Both the position numbers and the translations under genes were made by a program. Positions 53,637-62,987 of a stretch of DNA of 64,000 nt are shown piece by piece. The notes below the pieces were generated by a model. The model was not told the DNA's origin, did no database searches, and worked only from the letters and a program-made list of their open reading frames with translations. The stretch is taken from contig NZ_SNAA01000017.1 of assembly GCF_004358695.1 (NCBI RefSeq), positions 18,560 through 82,559 of the forward strand, given 5' to 3'. The DNA is from Palleronia sediminis (GTDB lineage: Bacteria; Pseudomonadota; Alphaproteobacteria; Rhodobacterales; Rhodobacteraceae). Each line of letters opens with the position of its first letter. Position 1 is the stretch's first letter.

Positions 53637-54299
53637 TCATCCCTGCGGCGCCAGGGTGCGCAGGGCGGCACGGATCAGGGCGGCGGTGCCGGTCTCGGTC
53701 GCGGCGGCCTGCGCGACGGCGCGCGACGCCTCGGCGGGCGCATAGCCGAGATTGGTCAGCGCCGACATCGCCTCGGCCTGCGCGTTGGCGTCGCCTTGCG
53801 CCGGCACCGGGGCGTCGGCCTCGACTGGCGGTGTAGTGCCTGCCGGCATCGGCGGGTCGGGATCGACGACCGGCTCGGACGCGCCCAGCGCCATGAGCGC
53901 GGGCGCCTTTTCCTTGAGTTCGTTCACCACGCGCTGCGCGATCTTGGGGCCGACGCCGGGCGCGGCGCGGATCGCGGTCGCGTCGCCCAGCGCGATGGCA
54001 CGCGCCACCCCGTCGGCGCCCAACGCCCCGAGGATCGCGAGCGACGCCTTGGCACCGATGCCCTGCACGCTCATCAACAGGCGGTGCCATTCCTTTTCGG
54101 TCAGGGTCGCAAAGCCGAAAAGCTGCAACAGATCCTCGCGCACCAGCAAGTCGGTATAAAGCGACACGGCCTCGCCGCGGCCGGGCATGGTCCGCCTCGT
54201 GCGGTCGGACACGAACACGACATAGCCGACCCCGCCCACGTCGATCAGGACGTGATCCTCGGCCAGGTAGCCGACCCGCCCCTGCAAGCGCCCGATCAT
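53637..54299 (-). CDS. ruvA: Holliday junction-binding protein RuvA
   Basis: A 220-residue protein with the OB-fold start MIGRLQGRV, the two helix-hairpin-helix motifs ([14 protein letters not shown] and [17 protein letters not shown]) and a C-terminal UBA-like domain ([20 protein letters not shown]) that touches RuvB. A Pro-rich linker separates domains II and III. The ATG overlaps the ruvC stop (ATGA, 54296-54299). Confidence 0.96.
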   Translation of the reverse strand: MIGRLQGRVGYLAEDHVLIDVGGVGYVVFVSDRTRRTMPGRGEAVSLYTDLLVREDLLQLFGFATLTEKEWHRLLMSVQGIGAKASLAILGALGADGVARAIALGDATAIRAAPGVGPKIAQRVVNELKEKAPALMALGASEPVVDPDPPMPAGTTPPVEADAPVPAQGDANAQAEAMSALTNLGYAPAEASRAVAQAAATETGTAALIRAALRTLAPQG

Positions 54300-54790
54300 G
54301 CCTTCACCCGGTCGGCGGCCCTGACGCCGCGACTGTGGAACGCGTGGCACAGGGCGATGGCCAGCGCATCGGCCTCGTCCGGGCCTTGCGGGTCCGAACC
54401 CGGAAGCTGGAGCCGCACCATATGCTCGATCTGCCGCTTGTCGGCATGGCCCACACCGACCACCGTCTTTTTCACCGCGTTGGGCGCATATTCCCCGATC
54501 GCCAGGCCTGCCTGCGCCAGCGTCAAGAGCGCCACGCCCCGCGCCTGCCCGAGCTTGAGCGTGCCGGCGCCGTCGCGGTTGACGAATGTCTGCTCGATCG
54601 CCGCCGCCCCGGGGGCGAACTGCCCCAGGATTTCGGCAAGCTGGCGGTGCAGCGCCAGCAGGCGTAGACCGAGGTCGCCGCCCCCCGAGGTGCAGGCCCC
54701 GCTGGCGATATGGCGCAGGCGCGACCCGTCCGATTCGATCACGCCCCATCCCATCGTCCGCAACCCCGGATCGATCCCGATCACCCGCAT
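54296..54790 (-). CDS. ruvC: Holliday junction resolvase RuvC
   Basis: A 164-residue nuclease with the four catalytic acids in [16 protein letters not shown] (Asp7), AIEQTFVN (Glu), and [14 protein letters not shown] (two Asp), plus [19 protein letters not shown]. First gene of the ruvC-ruvA-ruvB-tol unit. The gap to the divergent DUF1127 gene (54791-54979, 189 bases) holds short GC dyads but no clear promoter or LexA box. Confidence 0.96.
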   Translation of the reverse strand: MRVIGIDPGLRTMGWGVIESDGSRLRHIASGACTSGGGDLGLRLLALHRQLAEILGQFAPGAAAIEQTFVNRDGAGTLKLGQARGVALLTLAQAGLAIGEYAPNAVKKTVVGVGHADKRQIEHMVRLQLPGSDPQGPDEADALAIALCHAFHSRGVRAADRVKA

Positions 54791-54979
54791 ATGCCCTGTC
54801 CCTGCCCGTTTCGCGACCTCTAGCACGAATCGCGAACACGCGCCAAGCGTTCCGCGAGGTCGCGGGCGTATCGCGGAATGTCGGAAATCGCCGCCCCCCG
54901 CCCGCGAACGGGCGTATGGGGGCCTTTGAAAAACACGTTCGCCCGGTCCTGCCGGGCGGCGACATGCGAGGATGAATCC

Positions 54980-55192
54980 ATGGCTCTTTACGACACGCAC
55001 CGTTCCTCAGCCGTTCCGCTCGGCAGCCGCATCGCGCTGCGCATCACGGAGCTTTTCCTCGCCGTGTTTCCGCGCAGCAAGCCCGCGACCGCGACCCGCC
55101 GCCGCAAGGCGCGGCGCGTCGCCCGCGCACGGCTCGATTCGCGGACGCTGAACGATCTGGGGCTGCTGCGGTCGGATCTCGACCGGCTCTGA
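54980..55192 (+). CDS. DUF1127 small protein
   Basis: A 70-residue basic protein whose C-terminal [20 protein letters not shown] is the DUF1127 (YjiS-like) helix motif; the middle is Arg/Lys-rich ([10 protein letters not shown]). Such proteins in Rhodobacterales include small stress and RNA-related regulators (CcaF-type). GAGG lies nine bases before the ATG. Its stop TGA directly abuts the converging prmA stop (TGATCA, 55190-55195). Confidence 0.85.
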   Translation: MALYDTHRSSAVPLGSRIALRITELFLAVFPRSKPATATRRRKARRVARARLDSRTLNDLGLLRSDLDRL

Positions 55193-56062
55193 TCAGCCGC
55201 GCGACAGGGTCAGCGTCGTCCAGTCGCCGATGACCCGCCGCCGCGCGGCGTCGAACCCGAACCCTTCGTAGGCCGACACCACCTCGTCGGCCTGCGGATT
55301 GAGGATCCCCGACAGGATCACCCGCCCCCCATGGGCGACATGCCGCTCCATGTCGGGGGCAAGCGCCACGAGCGGGCCTTTCAGGATATTGGCGAACACC
55401 AGGTCGAAGGGCGCCGCCGCCGCGATCTCGGGGTGATCGAACCCCGCCGCCTCGATGCAGCGCACCCGCCCCGAAAGACCGTTCAGCGCCACATTGGCCT
55501 CGGCCACCTCGACCGCGACACTGTCGATATCCGACGCGATCGGCACCGTGTCGAACACCTTGGCCGCCGCCATGGCCAGCACCGCCGTCCCGCAGCCGAT
55601 ATCGGCCACCCGGCCGGACACGAACCCCTCGGCCAGCAGATCCTCGAGCGCGAACAGGCATCCCTGCGTCGTTCCGTGATGCCCGGTGCCAAAAGCCATC
55701 GCGGCATCCACGAGCAGCGGCACCGCATCCGCGGGCACCCGGTCGGCATCGTGGCTGCCATAGAGAAAGAACCGCCCCGCCTCGACCGGCGACAGCTCGC
55801 GCCGGACCTTGGCGACCCAGTCGGTTTCCGGCAGCTCGCTGACGGCAAAGGGCCGCGCGTCGAAGGCCGCGGCCAGCACGGCGAGCCCCGCCGTGTCGGG
55901 TCGTTCGGTGAAGTAGGCGCCCACCTCCCACAGCCCCGAGCCGTCCTCGAGCTCGAAGACGCCGACGCCCGTGGGCTCGGGCTCCAGCGCTTCCATAGCG
56001 TCGCCCAGCGCCTTGGCACGGGCCTCGGCCGAGAGGGTCGTCAAAGCGGTGAAGGTCGGCAT
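55193..56062 (-). CDS. prmA: Ribosomal protein L11 methyltransferase
   Basis: A 289-residue SAM-dependent enzyme that trimethylates L11. The N-terminal substrate domain ends before AFGTGHHGTTQGCL, and the SAM site reads RVADIGCGTAVLAMAA, followed by ASDIDSVAVEVAEANV and VFANILKGPLVALAPD (NPPY-like position is NILK, as in PrmA). The start at 56062 gives the family N-terminus; a very long upstream frame antisense to the symporter is rejected. Converges with zero gap on the DUF1127 gene. Confidence 0.94.
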   Translation of the reverse strand: MPTFTALTTLSAEARAKALGDAMEALEPEPTGVGVFELEDGSGLWEVGAYFTERPDTAGLAVLAAAFDARPFAVSELPETDWVAKVRRELSPVEAGRFFLYGSHDADRVPADAVPLLVDAAMAFGTGHHGTTQGCLFALEDLLAEGFVSGRVADIGCGTAVLAMAAAKVFDTVPIASDIDSVAVEVAEANVALNGLSGRVRCIEAAGFDHPEIAAAAPFDLVFANILKGPLVALAPDMERHVAHGGRVILSGILNPQADEVVSAYEGFGFDAARRRVIGDWTTLTLSRG

Positions 56063-56137
56063 GTCGCGCCCCCATGGGTGGAACCCGAACCGAACGGGCG
56101 GTCTTGGCTCAAGATGATGTGATCGAAGTGAGGTGTC

Positions 56138-57733
56138 ATGGAACAGGAAGCGTCGCAAGGTCTCGCAGATGCCATTCATCTGATCGACTGGCTGGTCATC
56201 GCAGGTTATTTCGCAGTCGTCATCGGCATCGGCATCTGGGTCTCGCGACGAACGAAATCGGGCGAGGACCTGTTCCTCGCCGGGCGCGCCCTGACCTGGG
56301 GCATCATCGGCTTTTCCCTCTTCGCCTCGAACATCTCCTCCACCACGCTGATCGGCCTGACCGGCGCGGCCTACCAGACGGGGATCGCCGCCTCGGCCTA
56401 TGAATGGATGGCGGGTGTCCCGCTGATCCTGCTGGCCTTCATCTTTGCGCCGGTTTTCCTGAGATCGCGCATCACCACGATCCCCGAATATCTCGAACTG
56501 CGCTACGACCGGAAATCGCGGCTCTACTTCTCGGCGATCACCATCATCCTGACCATCGTGGTCGACACCGCCGGCGGGCTCTACGCCGGCGCGGTCGTGG
56601 TGCGGGTGTTCCTGCCCGATGCATCGATCTGGATGACCTGCGTCGCCATCGGCCTGTTCGCCGGCCTTTATACCGCGGGCGGGGGCCTGCGGGCGGTCGT
56701 GCTGACCGATGTGCTGCAGGCGGTGGTGCTGATCGTCGGATCGGCGGCGATGACGGCGATCCTGTTCTCGATGAACGACTGGTCCTGGGCCACCGTCAAG
56801 GAAAGCGTCCCCGAAGGGCAGCTTTCGATCGTGCAACCGCGCAGCGACGACATCCTGCCGTGGCCGGGCCTGATCTTCGGCGTGCCGCTGCTGGGTTTCT
56901 GGTACTGGGTGACGAACCAGTACATCGTGCAGCGCGTGCTGGGCGCCAAGACGCTGCGGGACGCGCAGAACGGCGCGATCCTGGCCGGTTTCCTCAAGAT
57001 CCTGCCGATGTTCATCATGGTGCTGCCGGGGGCCATGGCCATCGGCATCCTTCCCAACCTCGAGAATGCCGACAAGGTGTTCCCCACCCTCGTCTCCGAA
57101 GTGCTGCCCGTGGGGCTGACCGGGCTCGTCCTCGCGGGGCTGGTCGCGGCGATCATGTCCTCGGTCGACTCGACGCTGAACTCGGCCTCGACGCTGATCG
57201 TCCATGACTTCGTGCGGAACGACAAACGCGATCTCGACCCCTCGACCGAGCGGAAATACGGCCGGATCACGACCATCGTCCTGATGCTGATCGCCATCGC
57301 CTGGGCGCCGCTGATCGCGCAGGCGGGCGGGTTGTGGAGCTATCTGCAACAGGCCTTCTCGATCCTCGTGCCGCCGGTCATCGCCGTCTTTACCCTCGGC
57401 GCACTCTGGCGCGGAGCGACCGCGACCGGCGCGTTCACCGCGCTTTTGACGGGTCACGCATTCGCGCTGGGCACGTTCATCCTCACGCAGATGGGCATCT
57501 GGCCGCTGCACTTCACGGTGAATATCGGCGTCATGACGATCCTCAGCACCGTCGTGCTGGTCGTCGTCAGCCTGATGACGGACCGCAAGGATACCGAGCA
57601 GCTCGACAAGACGGTCTGGCGCCGGGCCTGGATCGACGAGAATGCCGAGGACGGCGCGACCCTGTCCAAGCTGCTCATCTGGTCGGGCCTGCTCGTCGCG
57701 GCGATGACGTTCATCATGATCGCCTTCTGGTGA
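56138..57733 (+). CDS. Sodium:solute symporter (SSS/SGLT family)
   Basis: A 531-residue polytopic transporter with about 14 helices. SSS signatures include GRALTWGIIGFSLFASNISSTTLIGLTGAAY, STLNSASTLIVHDFVR with the sodium-site serines, and GGLYAGAVVVRVFLP. The SGLT subgroup usually imports sugars, inositol or related compounds with sodium; the substrate cannot be read here. AGGTGTC precedes the ATG. No sugar genes are next to it; the next gene, polyprenyl synthase, converges three bases after its stop. Confidence 0.92.
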   Translation: MEQEASQGLADAIHLIDWLVIAGYFAVVIGIGIWVSRRTKSGEDLFLAGRALTWGIIGFSLFASNISSTTLIGLTGAAYQTGIAASAYEWMAGVPLILLAFIFAPVFLRSRITTIPEYLELRYDRKSRLYFSAITIILTIVVDTAGGLYAGAVVVRVFLPDASIWMTCVAIGLFAGLYTAGGGLRAVVLTDVLQAVVLIVGSAAMTAILFSMNDWSWATVKESVPEGQLSIVQPRSDDILPWPGLIFGVPLLGFWYWVTNQYIVQRVLGAKTLRDAQNGAILAGFLKILPMFIMVLPGAMAIGILPNLENADKVFPTLVSEVLPVGLTGLVLAGLVAAIMSSVDSTLNSASTLIVHDFVRNDKRDLDPSTERKYGRITTIVLMLIAIAWAPLIAQAGGLWSYLQQAFSILVPPVIAVFTLGALWRGATATGAFTALLTGHAFALGTFILTQMGIWPLHFTVNIGVMTILSTVVLVVVSLMTDRKDTEQLDKTVWRRAWIDENAEDGATLSKLLIWSGLLVAAMTFIMIAFW

Positions 57734-57736
57734 CGC

Positions 57737-58741
57737 TCAGCGGATGCGCGCGACCACGTATCCGGCGAGGTCGTGCAGCATCCCGCGCAGCGGCGTCTCG
57801 GGCAGAATCGCCAGCGCCGCCTGCGCCTCGGCCACCCATGCCAGCGCGGTCTCGCGCACCGAGGCCAACGCGCCGGTATCCTGCAGCATCCGCAACGCCC
57901 GCGCGACATCGCCATCGTCCTGCCGGCCCTGCGCGATGGCGCGGTGCCAGAACGCGCGCGCCTCGGCGTCGCCCGATGTGGCGGCGATGGCCCGGATGAG
58001 CGGCAGGGTCATCTTGCGCTCGCGGAAATCGTCGCCGACGTTCTTGCCCGTCGCCTCGGTACCGGTCCAGTCGAGCAGGTCGTCGACGATCTGGAACGCG
58101 ACGCCCAGCGCGTCGCCATAGGTGAACAGCGCGCGCACCTGCGCGTCGGGCGCCCCGGCGATCACGCCGCCCACCTCGGTCGCAGCCGAAAACAGCGCGG
58201 CGGTCTTGCCCCGCACGATCCGCAGATAGGTCGACTCGTCGGTGGCGAGATCGCTCATCGCGGTCAGTTGCAGCACCTCGCCCTCGGCGATGGTGGCCGC
58301 CGCATTCGCGAGGATGTCGAGTACCCGCAGCGACCCGGCCTCGACCATGAGCTGAAAGGACCGTGCAAAGAGATAGTCGCCGACCAGCACGCTGGACTTG
58401 TTGTCCCACAGCAGGTTGGCCGTCGGCCGCCCCCGCCGCTTGGCGCTTTCGTCCACCACGTCGTCGTGCAGGAGCGTGGCGGTATGGATGAACTCGACCG
58501 TCGCGGCGAGATGGATATGGTAGGGCCCGCCATAACCGCACAGCCGCGCGGCGGCGAGCGTCAGCATGGGCCGCAGCCGCTTGCCCCCGGCGCCGACGAG
58601 ATGGGCCGTGACCTCGGGAATGCGCGGCGCGTTTTCCGAGGCCATCCTCTCGCGAATCAGGGCGTCGACCCGCGAGAGCGGATCGGCTAGCGTCTCGGCC
58701 AGCCGTTCGTGGGGTTCGATCCGTGCATCCGCTTCGGCCAT
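57737..58741 (-). CDS. Polyprenyl diphosphate synthase (decaprenyl/solanesyl type)
   Basis: A 334-residue trans-prenyltransferase that makes the ubiquinone side chain. The first Asp-rich motif is TLLHDDVVDESAKRRG and the second VDDLLDWTG; an Ala five residues before the first motif fits a long-chain product (ubiquinone-10 is usual in this order). GGKRLRPML and GRPTANLLWDN are also typical. The ATG at 58741 (MAEADARI) is chosen; the frame reaches further upstream over the divergent DUF2007 gene. It could also feed the polyprenyl-phosphate pathway, though undecaprenyl is normally a cis-product. Confidence 0.94.
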   Translation of the reverse strand: MAEADARIEPHERLAETLADPLSRVDALIRERMASENAPRIPEVTAHLVGAGGKRLRPMLTLAAARLCGYGGPYHIHLAATVEFIHTATLLHDDVVDESAKRRGRPTANLLWDNKSSVLVGDYLFARSFQLMVEAGSLRVLDILANAAATIAEGEVLQLTAMSDLATDESTYLRIVRGKTAALFSAATEVGGVIAGAPDAQVRALFTYGDALGVAFQIVDDLLDWTGTEATGKNVGDDFRERKMTLPLIRAIAATSGDAEARAFWHRAIAQGRQDDGDVARALRMLQDTGALASVRETALAWVAEAQAALAILPETPLRGMLHDLAGYVVARIR

Positions 58742-58775
58742 GTTCCCCGTCTTCCGCTTGTCCAGGATATCCGAA

Positions 58776-58991
58776 ATGAAAGAGCTCATGCGATCGAACG
58801 ATCCGACCGCGATCGCCTTTGCCAAGGCGCTGTTGCAGGGCGAGGGCATAGAATGCTTCGAGCTCGACGTCCATACGAGCGTGCTCGAAGGGTCGATCGG
58901 GGTTCTGCCGCGCCGGCTGATGGTCGCCGACCGGGATCATTTCCTCGCGCGCGCGGCTCTGGTGGACAACGATGTCGATCTCGGACTCTGA
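58776..58991 (+). CDS. DUF2007 small protein
   Basis: A 71-residue protein with the DUF2007 pattern: MKELMRSNDPTAIAFAKALLQGEGIECF, then VLPRRLMVADRDHFLARAALVD. The fold is a small alpha/beta sandwich related to signal-transduction PII-like units; role unknown. It is divergent from the polyprenyl synthase and overlaps the next methyltransferase gene by 20 bases. The same trio occurs widely in alphaproteobacteria. Confidence 0.88.
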   Translation: MKELMRSNDPTAIAFAKALLQGEGIECFELDVHTSVLEGSIGVLPRRLMVADRDHFLARAALVDNDVDLGL

Positions 58992-59727
58992 TCCGACCGA
59001 CGACGCCTTTCTGGGCGGGCGGCTGCACCTGTTGCAGCCCGCGCGGGGCTATCGCGCGGGGATCGACCCGGTTCTGCTGGCCGCCGCGGTTCCCGCCCGT
59101 CCCGGTCAATCCGTGCTCGAGATCGGGTGCGGTGTCGGCACGGCGCTGCTGTGTCTCGGTGCCCGCGTGCCCGATCTGTCGCTGACCGGGCTCGAACTGC
59201 AACCCGAACTGGCCGCGCTGGCGCGCGCCAATGCCGCGCGCAACGGCATCGCCGCCGAGATCGCGACCGGCGACCTCGCCGCGCTGCCCGCCGCCATGCG
59301 CGCGCGCCAGTTCGACCATGTGCTGACCAACCCGCCCTATTTCGCGATCGGCCGCGGCACCCGCGCCGCCTTGCCCCTGCGCGACCGGGCGATGCACGAG
59401 ACGCTGGAGCTTGCCGACTGGATCGCCGCCAGCCTGCGGCGGGTCGCGCCGGGCGGCTGGGCGACCGTCATTCAAAAGGCCGATCGGATGCCCGATCTCA
59501 TCGCGGCGATGCAGCCGCGGCTGGGCGCGCTGACCCTGCGCCCGATCCGGCCGCGCCGGGGGCGGGACGCGGCGCTGGTGATCCTGTCGGGGCGCAAGGC
59601 CAGCCGCGCACCGGCGCGTGTCGCGCCTGCGCTGGTGCTGCATGACGGCGCCCGGCACGAGGCGGATCGCGATGACTATTCCGCCGTCGCACGCGCCATT
59701 CTGCGCGATGGCGCGGCAATTTTGTAA
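58972..59727 (+). CDS. SAM-dependent methyltransferase (tRNA1(Val) TrmN6-like)
   Basis: A 251-residue class I methyltransferase with VLEIGCGVGTALLCLG (SAM loop), LTGLELQPELAALARANA and VLTNPPYF (N6-adenine-type NPPY), matching the TrmN6/YfiC family that methylates A37 of tRNA1-Val. Two N-terminal residues differ from the family, but the GxRAGIDPVLLAA segment (GYRAGIDPVLLAA) is present. Starts inside the DUF2007 gene end. Confidence 0.88.
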   Translation: MSISDSDPTDDAFLGGRLHLLQPARGYRAGIDPVLLAAAVPARPGQSVLEIGCGVGTALLCLGARVPDLSLTGLELQPELAALARANAARNGIAAEIATGDLAALPAAMRARQFDHVLTNPPYFAIGRGTRAALPLRDRAMHETLELADWIAASLRRVAPGGWATVIQKADRMPDLIAAMQPRLGALTLRPIRPRRGRDAALVILSGRKASRAPARVAPALVLHDGARHEADRDDYSAVARAILRDGAAIL

Positions 59728-59834
59728 TATTCGGCATGATCCTGCCAGTTATCGGGAATTGTCTGCAACGATTCCATGACAAGCCCGTTGGTCTGTGGTC
59801 TCATCGAAGGACCATTCAATCAAGGAGGGTTCCA

Positions 59835-59999
59835 ATGTCGGTCAGTTCGCGCGTGCAGGAGCTGCGTCGGAGGCATGAAACGCTGTCCCGAGAGGTCGAG
59901 AATGCCCAGAAGAAACCGGGCTTCGACGGCCTCGCCCTTGTGGAACTGAAGCGCCGCAAACTGCGACTGAAGGAAGAAATCAACCGTCTCGACAGCTGA
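59835..59999 (+). CDS. YdcH-family (DUF465) small protein
   Basis: A 54-residue, highly charged helical protein (MSVSSRVQELRRRHETLSREV, ELKRRKLRLKEEINRL) of the DUF465/YdcH family, probably a coiled coil. A perfect AAGGAGG lies seven bases before the ATG, suggesting strong translation. Two hairpins follow the stop. Role unknown. Confidence 0.85.
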   Translation: MSVSSRVQELRRRHETLSREVENAQKKPGFDGLALVELKRRKLRLKEEINRLDS

Positions 60000-60042
60000 C
60001 GGCGCGCGGTCTTCCCGAACCCCGGTCGCGGCCGGGGGAATC

Positions 60043-60073
60043 ACCGGCGCGGGCCATAGGGCTCCGCGCCGGT
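60043..60073 (+). terminator. Terminator-like hairpin between the YdcH gene and phaB
   Basis: Perfect 10-base stem ACCGGCGCGG (60043-60052) and CCGCGCCGGT (60064-60073), 11-base loop, followed by TCTGCGTTCT on the plus strand. A smaller stem CCCCGG/CCGGGG lies at 60020-60037. It sits between converging genes and can serve both. Confidence 0.6.
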
Positions 60074-60092
60074 TCTGCGTTCTGGGCCGGCG

Positions 60093-60815
60093 TCAGATGA
60101 AGTACTGACCGCCATTCGCCGTGATCGTCGATCCGGTAATGAACCCGGCCTCGTCCGACACCAGGAAAACGACGCAGCGCGCGATCTCGTCCGGTTCGCC
60201 CAGACGGCCCACGGGGATCTGGGCCACGATCTGCTCGCGCACCTTTTCGGGCACGGCCATCACCATCTCGGTCGCGATGTAGCCGGGGCAGATCGCGTTC
60301 ACCGTGATGCCCTTGCGCGCCCCCTCCTGCGCGAGCGCCTTGGTGAATCCCAGGTCGCCCGCCTTGGCCGCGGCATAGTTCGCCTGCCCGGCCTGGCCTT
60401 TTTGCCCGTTGATCGACGAGATGGTCACGATCCGTCCGAACCCGCGCTCGCGCAGGCCGGGCCAAAGCGGATGGGTCATGTTGAAGACGCCGCTGAGATT
60501 GGTGTCGATCACCTCGCGCCACTGATCGGGGGTCATCTTGTGAAAGGCCGCGTCGCGGGTGATCCCGGCATTGTTGACCAGGATCTCGACCGGCCCCAGA
60601 TCGGCCTCGACCCGCGCCAGACCGTCCTTGCAGGCGTCGTAATCGGCGACCGACCATTTGTAGGTCGCGATCCCCGTCTCGTCGGTGAACCGCGCGGCGG
60701 CCTCGTCATTGCCGCCATAGGTTGCCGCGACCGTGTGTCCCGCCTCTTGAAGGGCCACCGCGATGGCGGCGCCGATGCCACGGCTGCCGCCCGTGACCAA
60801 TGCAACTCGTCCCAT
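60093..60815 (-). CDS. phaB: Acetoacetyl-CoA reductase
   Basis: A 240-residue SDR that reduces acetoacetyl-CoA to (R)-3-hydroxybutyryl-CoA with NADPH for polyhydroxybutyrate synthesis. The cofactor loop is VTGGSRGIGAAIA, the catalytic Ser lies in VTISSINGQKGQAGQANYAAAKAG (given in parts: VTISSINGQ, YAAAKAG with Tyr and Lys), and the PhaB-type GYIATEMVMAVPE follows. GGAGG precedes the ATG. Last gene of phaA-patatin-phaB. Confidence 0.95.
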   Translation of the reverse strand: MGRVALVTGGSRGIGAAIAVALQEAGHTVAATYGGNDEAAARFTDETGIATYKWSVADYDACKDGLARVEADLGPVEILVNNAGITRDAAFHKMTPDQWREVIDTNLSGVFNMTHPLWPGLRERGFGRIVTISSINGQKGQAGQANYAAAKAGDLGFTKALAQEGARKGITVNAICPGYIATEMVMAVPEKVREQIVAQIPVGRLGEPDEIARCVVFLVSDEAGFITGSTITANGGQYFI

Positions 60816-60836
60816 GTTCTCGTCCTCCGGTTGTTG

Positions 60837-61682
60837 TCAGCGACGCCCCAGCGTCTCGAGATAGCGCATCCCGTCCTCTTCACCGATGTTCCAGGTCCGC
60901 CTGAGCTTGTCGGCATCGGTGAAGTCGATCTTGTCGGCGGGCACCTCGCGCGAGGGCATGACGTAGCTGCGCCCCTCGATCTCGGGGATGTTGTCGAAGC
61001 GTTTGGTCAGCAGGATCAGGGTGCGGCCCCGGTCGGGATCGGGCATCGGCGCCTGGCTCACCATGCCCGCGTCGATGGCGGGCCGGCCGTCCCAGTCGGG
61101 CGGCTCGAATGCCGGCGGGATCGTGGCCGCGGCGCAGATCAGATCGACGATGCGCCCGTCGCGGGCGGCCTTGTTGGCATCGACCAGTTCGCCCTCGAGC
61201 CCGGCCGCCTCGGGCCAGGCGAGGTGCGGCGACGACCGGATCTTGCTGTCGGCTGTATAAAGCAGCGCCATGGCCGCACCGGACAGCGTGGCCCAGCGCG
61301 GCGAGGGCGGGCGCGCGATCAGGACCTGGAATTGCGGGCCTGTCGCGATGGCCTGCGCCGCCGCATCGTCGAGCACCTGCGACACCACCTCGCGATAGAT
61401 CCGCTGGTGCGGGCTGTTGCCGTCGACCTCGTCGAACGGTTCGTGCAGGGGCACATTGCGGTCGTGATCGGCAAAGGCCGCGATCATCGTCTCGCGCACG
61501 TCCAGCCCGCGCCGCGTGATGAAGCCGCAGGCGGCAAAGGCGCCGCCCGAGAGCGCCGCGATCCGCGCGGGGGCGAGGCCGAGCGCATCGCGGACGACAT
61601 GCAAGAATCCACCCTGCCAGAAACAGCGCGTGCCCCCGCCCGAAAAGACCAGTTGGTCGAACGCGCTATCCGTTTCGGCCAT
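60837..61682 (-). CDS. Patatin-like phospholipase between phaA and phaB
   Basis: A 281-residue patatin-family hydrolase. The oxyanion loop is FSGGGTRCFWQGGFL, the nucleophile Ser sits in AALSGGAFAA (first Gly of GxSxG is Ala), and the catalytic Asp is in AIDAGMVSQAP (Asp-Ala-Gly). No signal peptide. Placed 21 bases before phaB and 36 after phaA, so it is part of the polyhydroxybutyrate operon. It may act on PHB-granule lipids, free CoA-esters or the polymer itself; the true substrate is unknown. Confidence 0.88.
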   Translation of the reverse strand: MAETDSAFDQLVFSGGGTRCFWQGGFLHVVRDALGLAPARIAALSGGAFAACGFITRRGLDVRETMIAAFADHDRNVPLHEPFDEVDGNSPHQRIYREVVSQVLDDAAAQAIATGPQFQVLIARPPSPRWATLSGAAMALLYTADSKIRSSPHLAWPEAAGLEGELVDANKAARDGRIVDLICAAATIPPAFEPPDWDGRPAIDAGMVSQAPMPDPDRGRTLILLTKRFDNIPEIEGRSYVMPSREVPADKIDFTDADKLRRTWNIGEEDGMRYLETLGRR

Positions 61683-61718
61683 GCCGCCCCCTTTTCCGGC
61701 CGCGCGCCGCCCCGACGG

Positions 61719-62894
61719 TCAGGGACGCTCGACGCACATGGCGACGCCCATGCCGCCGCCGATGCACAGCGTGGCGAGGCCCTTTTTCGCGCCGCGCCGC
61801 TTCATCTCGAACAGGAGGGTGTTGAAGATGCGCGCACCCGATGCCCCGATAGGGTGGCCGATGGCGATGGCGCCGCCGTTCACGTTCACGATCTCGGGAT
61901 CCCAGCCCATGTCCTTGTTGACCGCGCAGGCCTGCGCGGCAAAGGCCTCGTTCGCCTCGACGAGGTCCAGATCCCCTGCCGACCAGCCGGCCTTTTCCAG
62001 GGCCTTGCGGCTGGCGCCGATGGGCCCGGTGCCCATGATCGAGGGGTCGAGCCCGACGGTCGCATAGCTCGCGATCCGGGCGAGCGGCTCGATCCCGCGC
62101 CGCTCGGCCTCGTCTGCGGACATCAGCAGCACCGCCGCCGCGCCGTCATTGATGCCGCTGGCGTTGCCGGCCGTTACGGTGCCGTCACGGGTAAAGGCCG
62201 CGCGCAGCTTGGCCATGCCTTCGGCGGTGGCGCCGTGGCGGGGGTGTTCGTCGGTGTCGATCACCGTCTCGCCCTTGCGGGTCTTGACGGTGAAGGGCAC
62301 GATTTCGTCCTGGAACTTGCCGGCCTTTTGCGCGGCCTCGGCCTTGTTCTGGCTGGCCGCGGCAAAGCGGTCCTGCTCCTCGCGGCTGATCTGCCATTGC
62401 TCGGCCACATTCTCGGCGGTCTGGCCCATGTGATAGCCGTTGAACGCGTCCCAAAGCCCGTCGCGGATCATCGTGTCGACCAGGGTGACATCGCCCATCT
62501 TGTGGCCCTGGCGCAGCGACTGGCAATGCGGCGCCATCGACATGTTCTCCTGGCCGCCGGCGGCGACCACGGCGGCGTCGCCCAGCTGGATGTGCTGGGC
62601 GCCCAGCGCGATGGCCCGCAGCCCCGAGCCGCAAACCTGGTTGATGCCCCAGGCGGCGCTTTCCTTTGGCAGGCCCGCGTTGATATGGGCCTGCCGCGCG
62701 GGGTTCTGGCCCTGCCCGGCGGTCAGGACCTGCCCCAGGATGGTTTCCGACACCGCGTCGGGTTCGATGCCCGCGCGGGCGACGATCTCGCGCAGGACGG
62801 CCGCGCCGAGGTCATGCGCGGGCACATTGGCGAAGCCGCCGCCGAAGCCGCCGACCGCGGTACGGGCGGCAGAGGCGATAACGACATTGGTCAT
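61719..62894 (-). CDS. phaA: Acetyl-CoA acetyltransferase (beta-ketothiolase)
   Basis: A 391-residue thiolase that condenses two acetyl-CoA into acetoacetyl-CoA. The nucleophile Cys is in [11 protein letters not shown], and the C-terminal motifs are [18 protein letters not shown] and [10 protein letters not shown] with the second active Cys. Length and start are typical; AGGGAG lies upstream. First gene of the pha unit; scoAB at 14.2 kb could recycle the acetoacetate on polymer breakdown. Confidence 0.96.
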   Translation of the reverse strand: MTNVVIASAARTAVGGFGGGFANVPAHDLGAAVLREIVARAGIEPDAVSETILGQVLTAGQGQNPARQAHINAGLPKESAAWGINQVCGSGLRAIALGAQHIQLGDAAVVAAGGQENMSMAPHCQSLRQGHKMGDVTLVDTMIRDGLWDAFNGYHMGQTAENVAEQWQISREEQDRFAAASQNKAEAAQKAGKFQDEIVPFTVKTRKGETVIDTDEHPRHGATAEGMAKLRAAFTRDGTVTAGNASGINDGAAAVLLMSADEAERRGIEPLARIASYATVGLDPSIMGTGPIGASRKALEKAGWSAGDLDLVEANEAFAAQACAVNKDMGWDPEIVNVNGGAIAIGHPIGASGARIFNTLLFEMKRRGAKKGLATLCIGGGMGVAMCVERP

Positions 62895-62987
62895 GGAAAG
62901 CTCCCTCTGGACAGGTTCGGCGCGTTTTGCGGCGCCGTATCGCTGCCGACCATAACGGATCGCGTTTCGCCCGCCAGCCCCGTCTCG

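Noticed and set aside
54834-54852. Possible LexA site (GAAC ... GTTC) upstream of ruvC
   Set aside because: The spacer is 11 bases and the repeat is inverted; the alphaproteobacterial LexA box is a direct GTTC-N7-GTTC. No support for SOS control.
56063-57511. Long N-terminal extension of prmA
   Set aside because: Antisense to the symporter; Arg/Asp/His-rich. PrmA starts at 56062.
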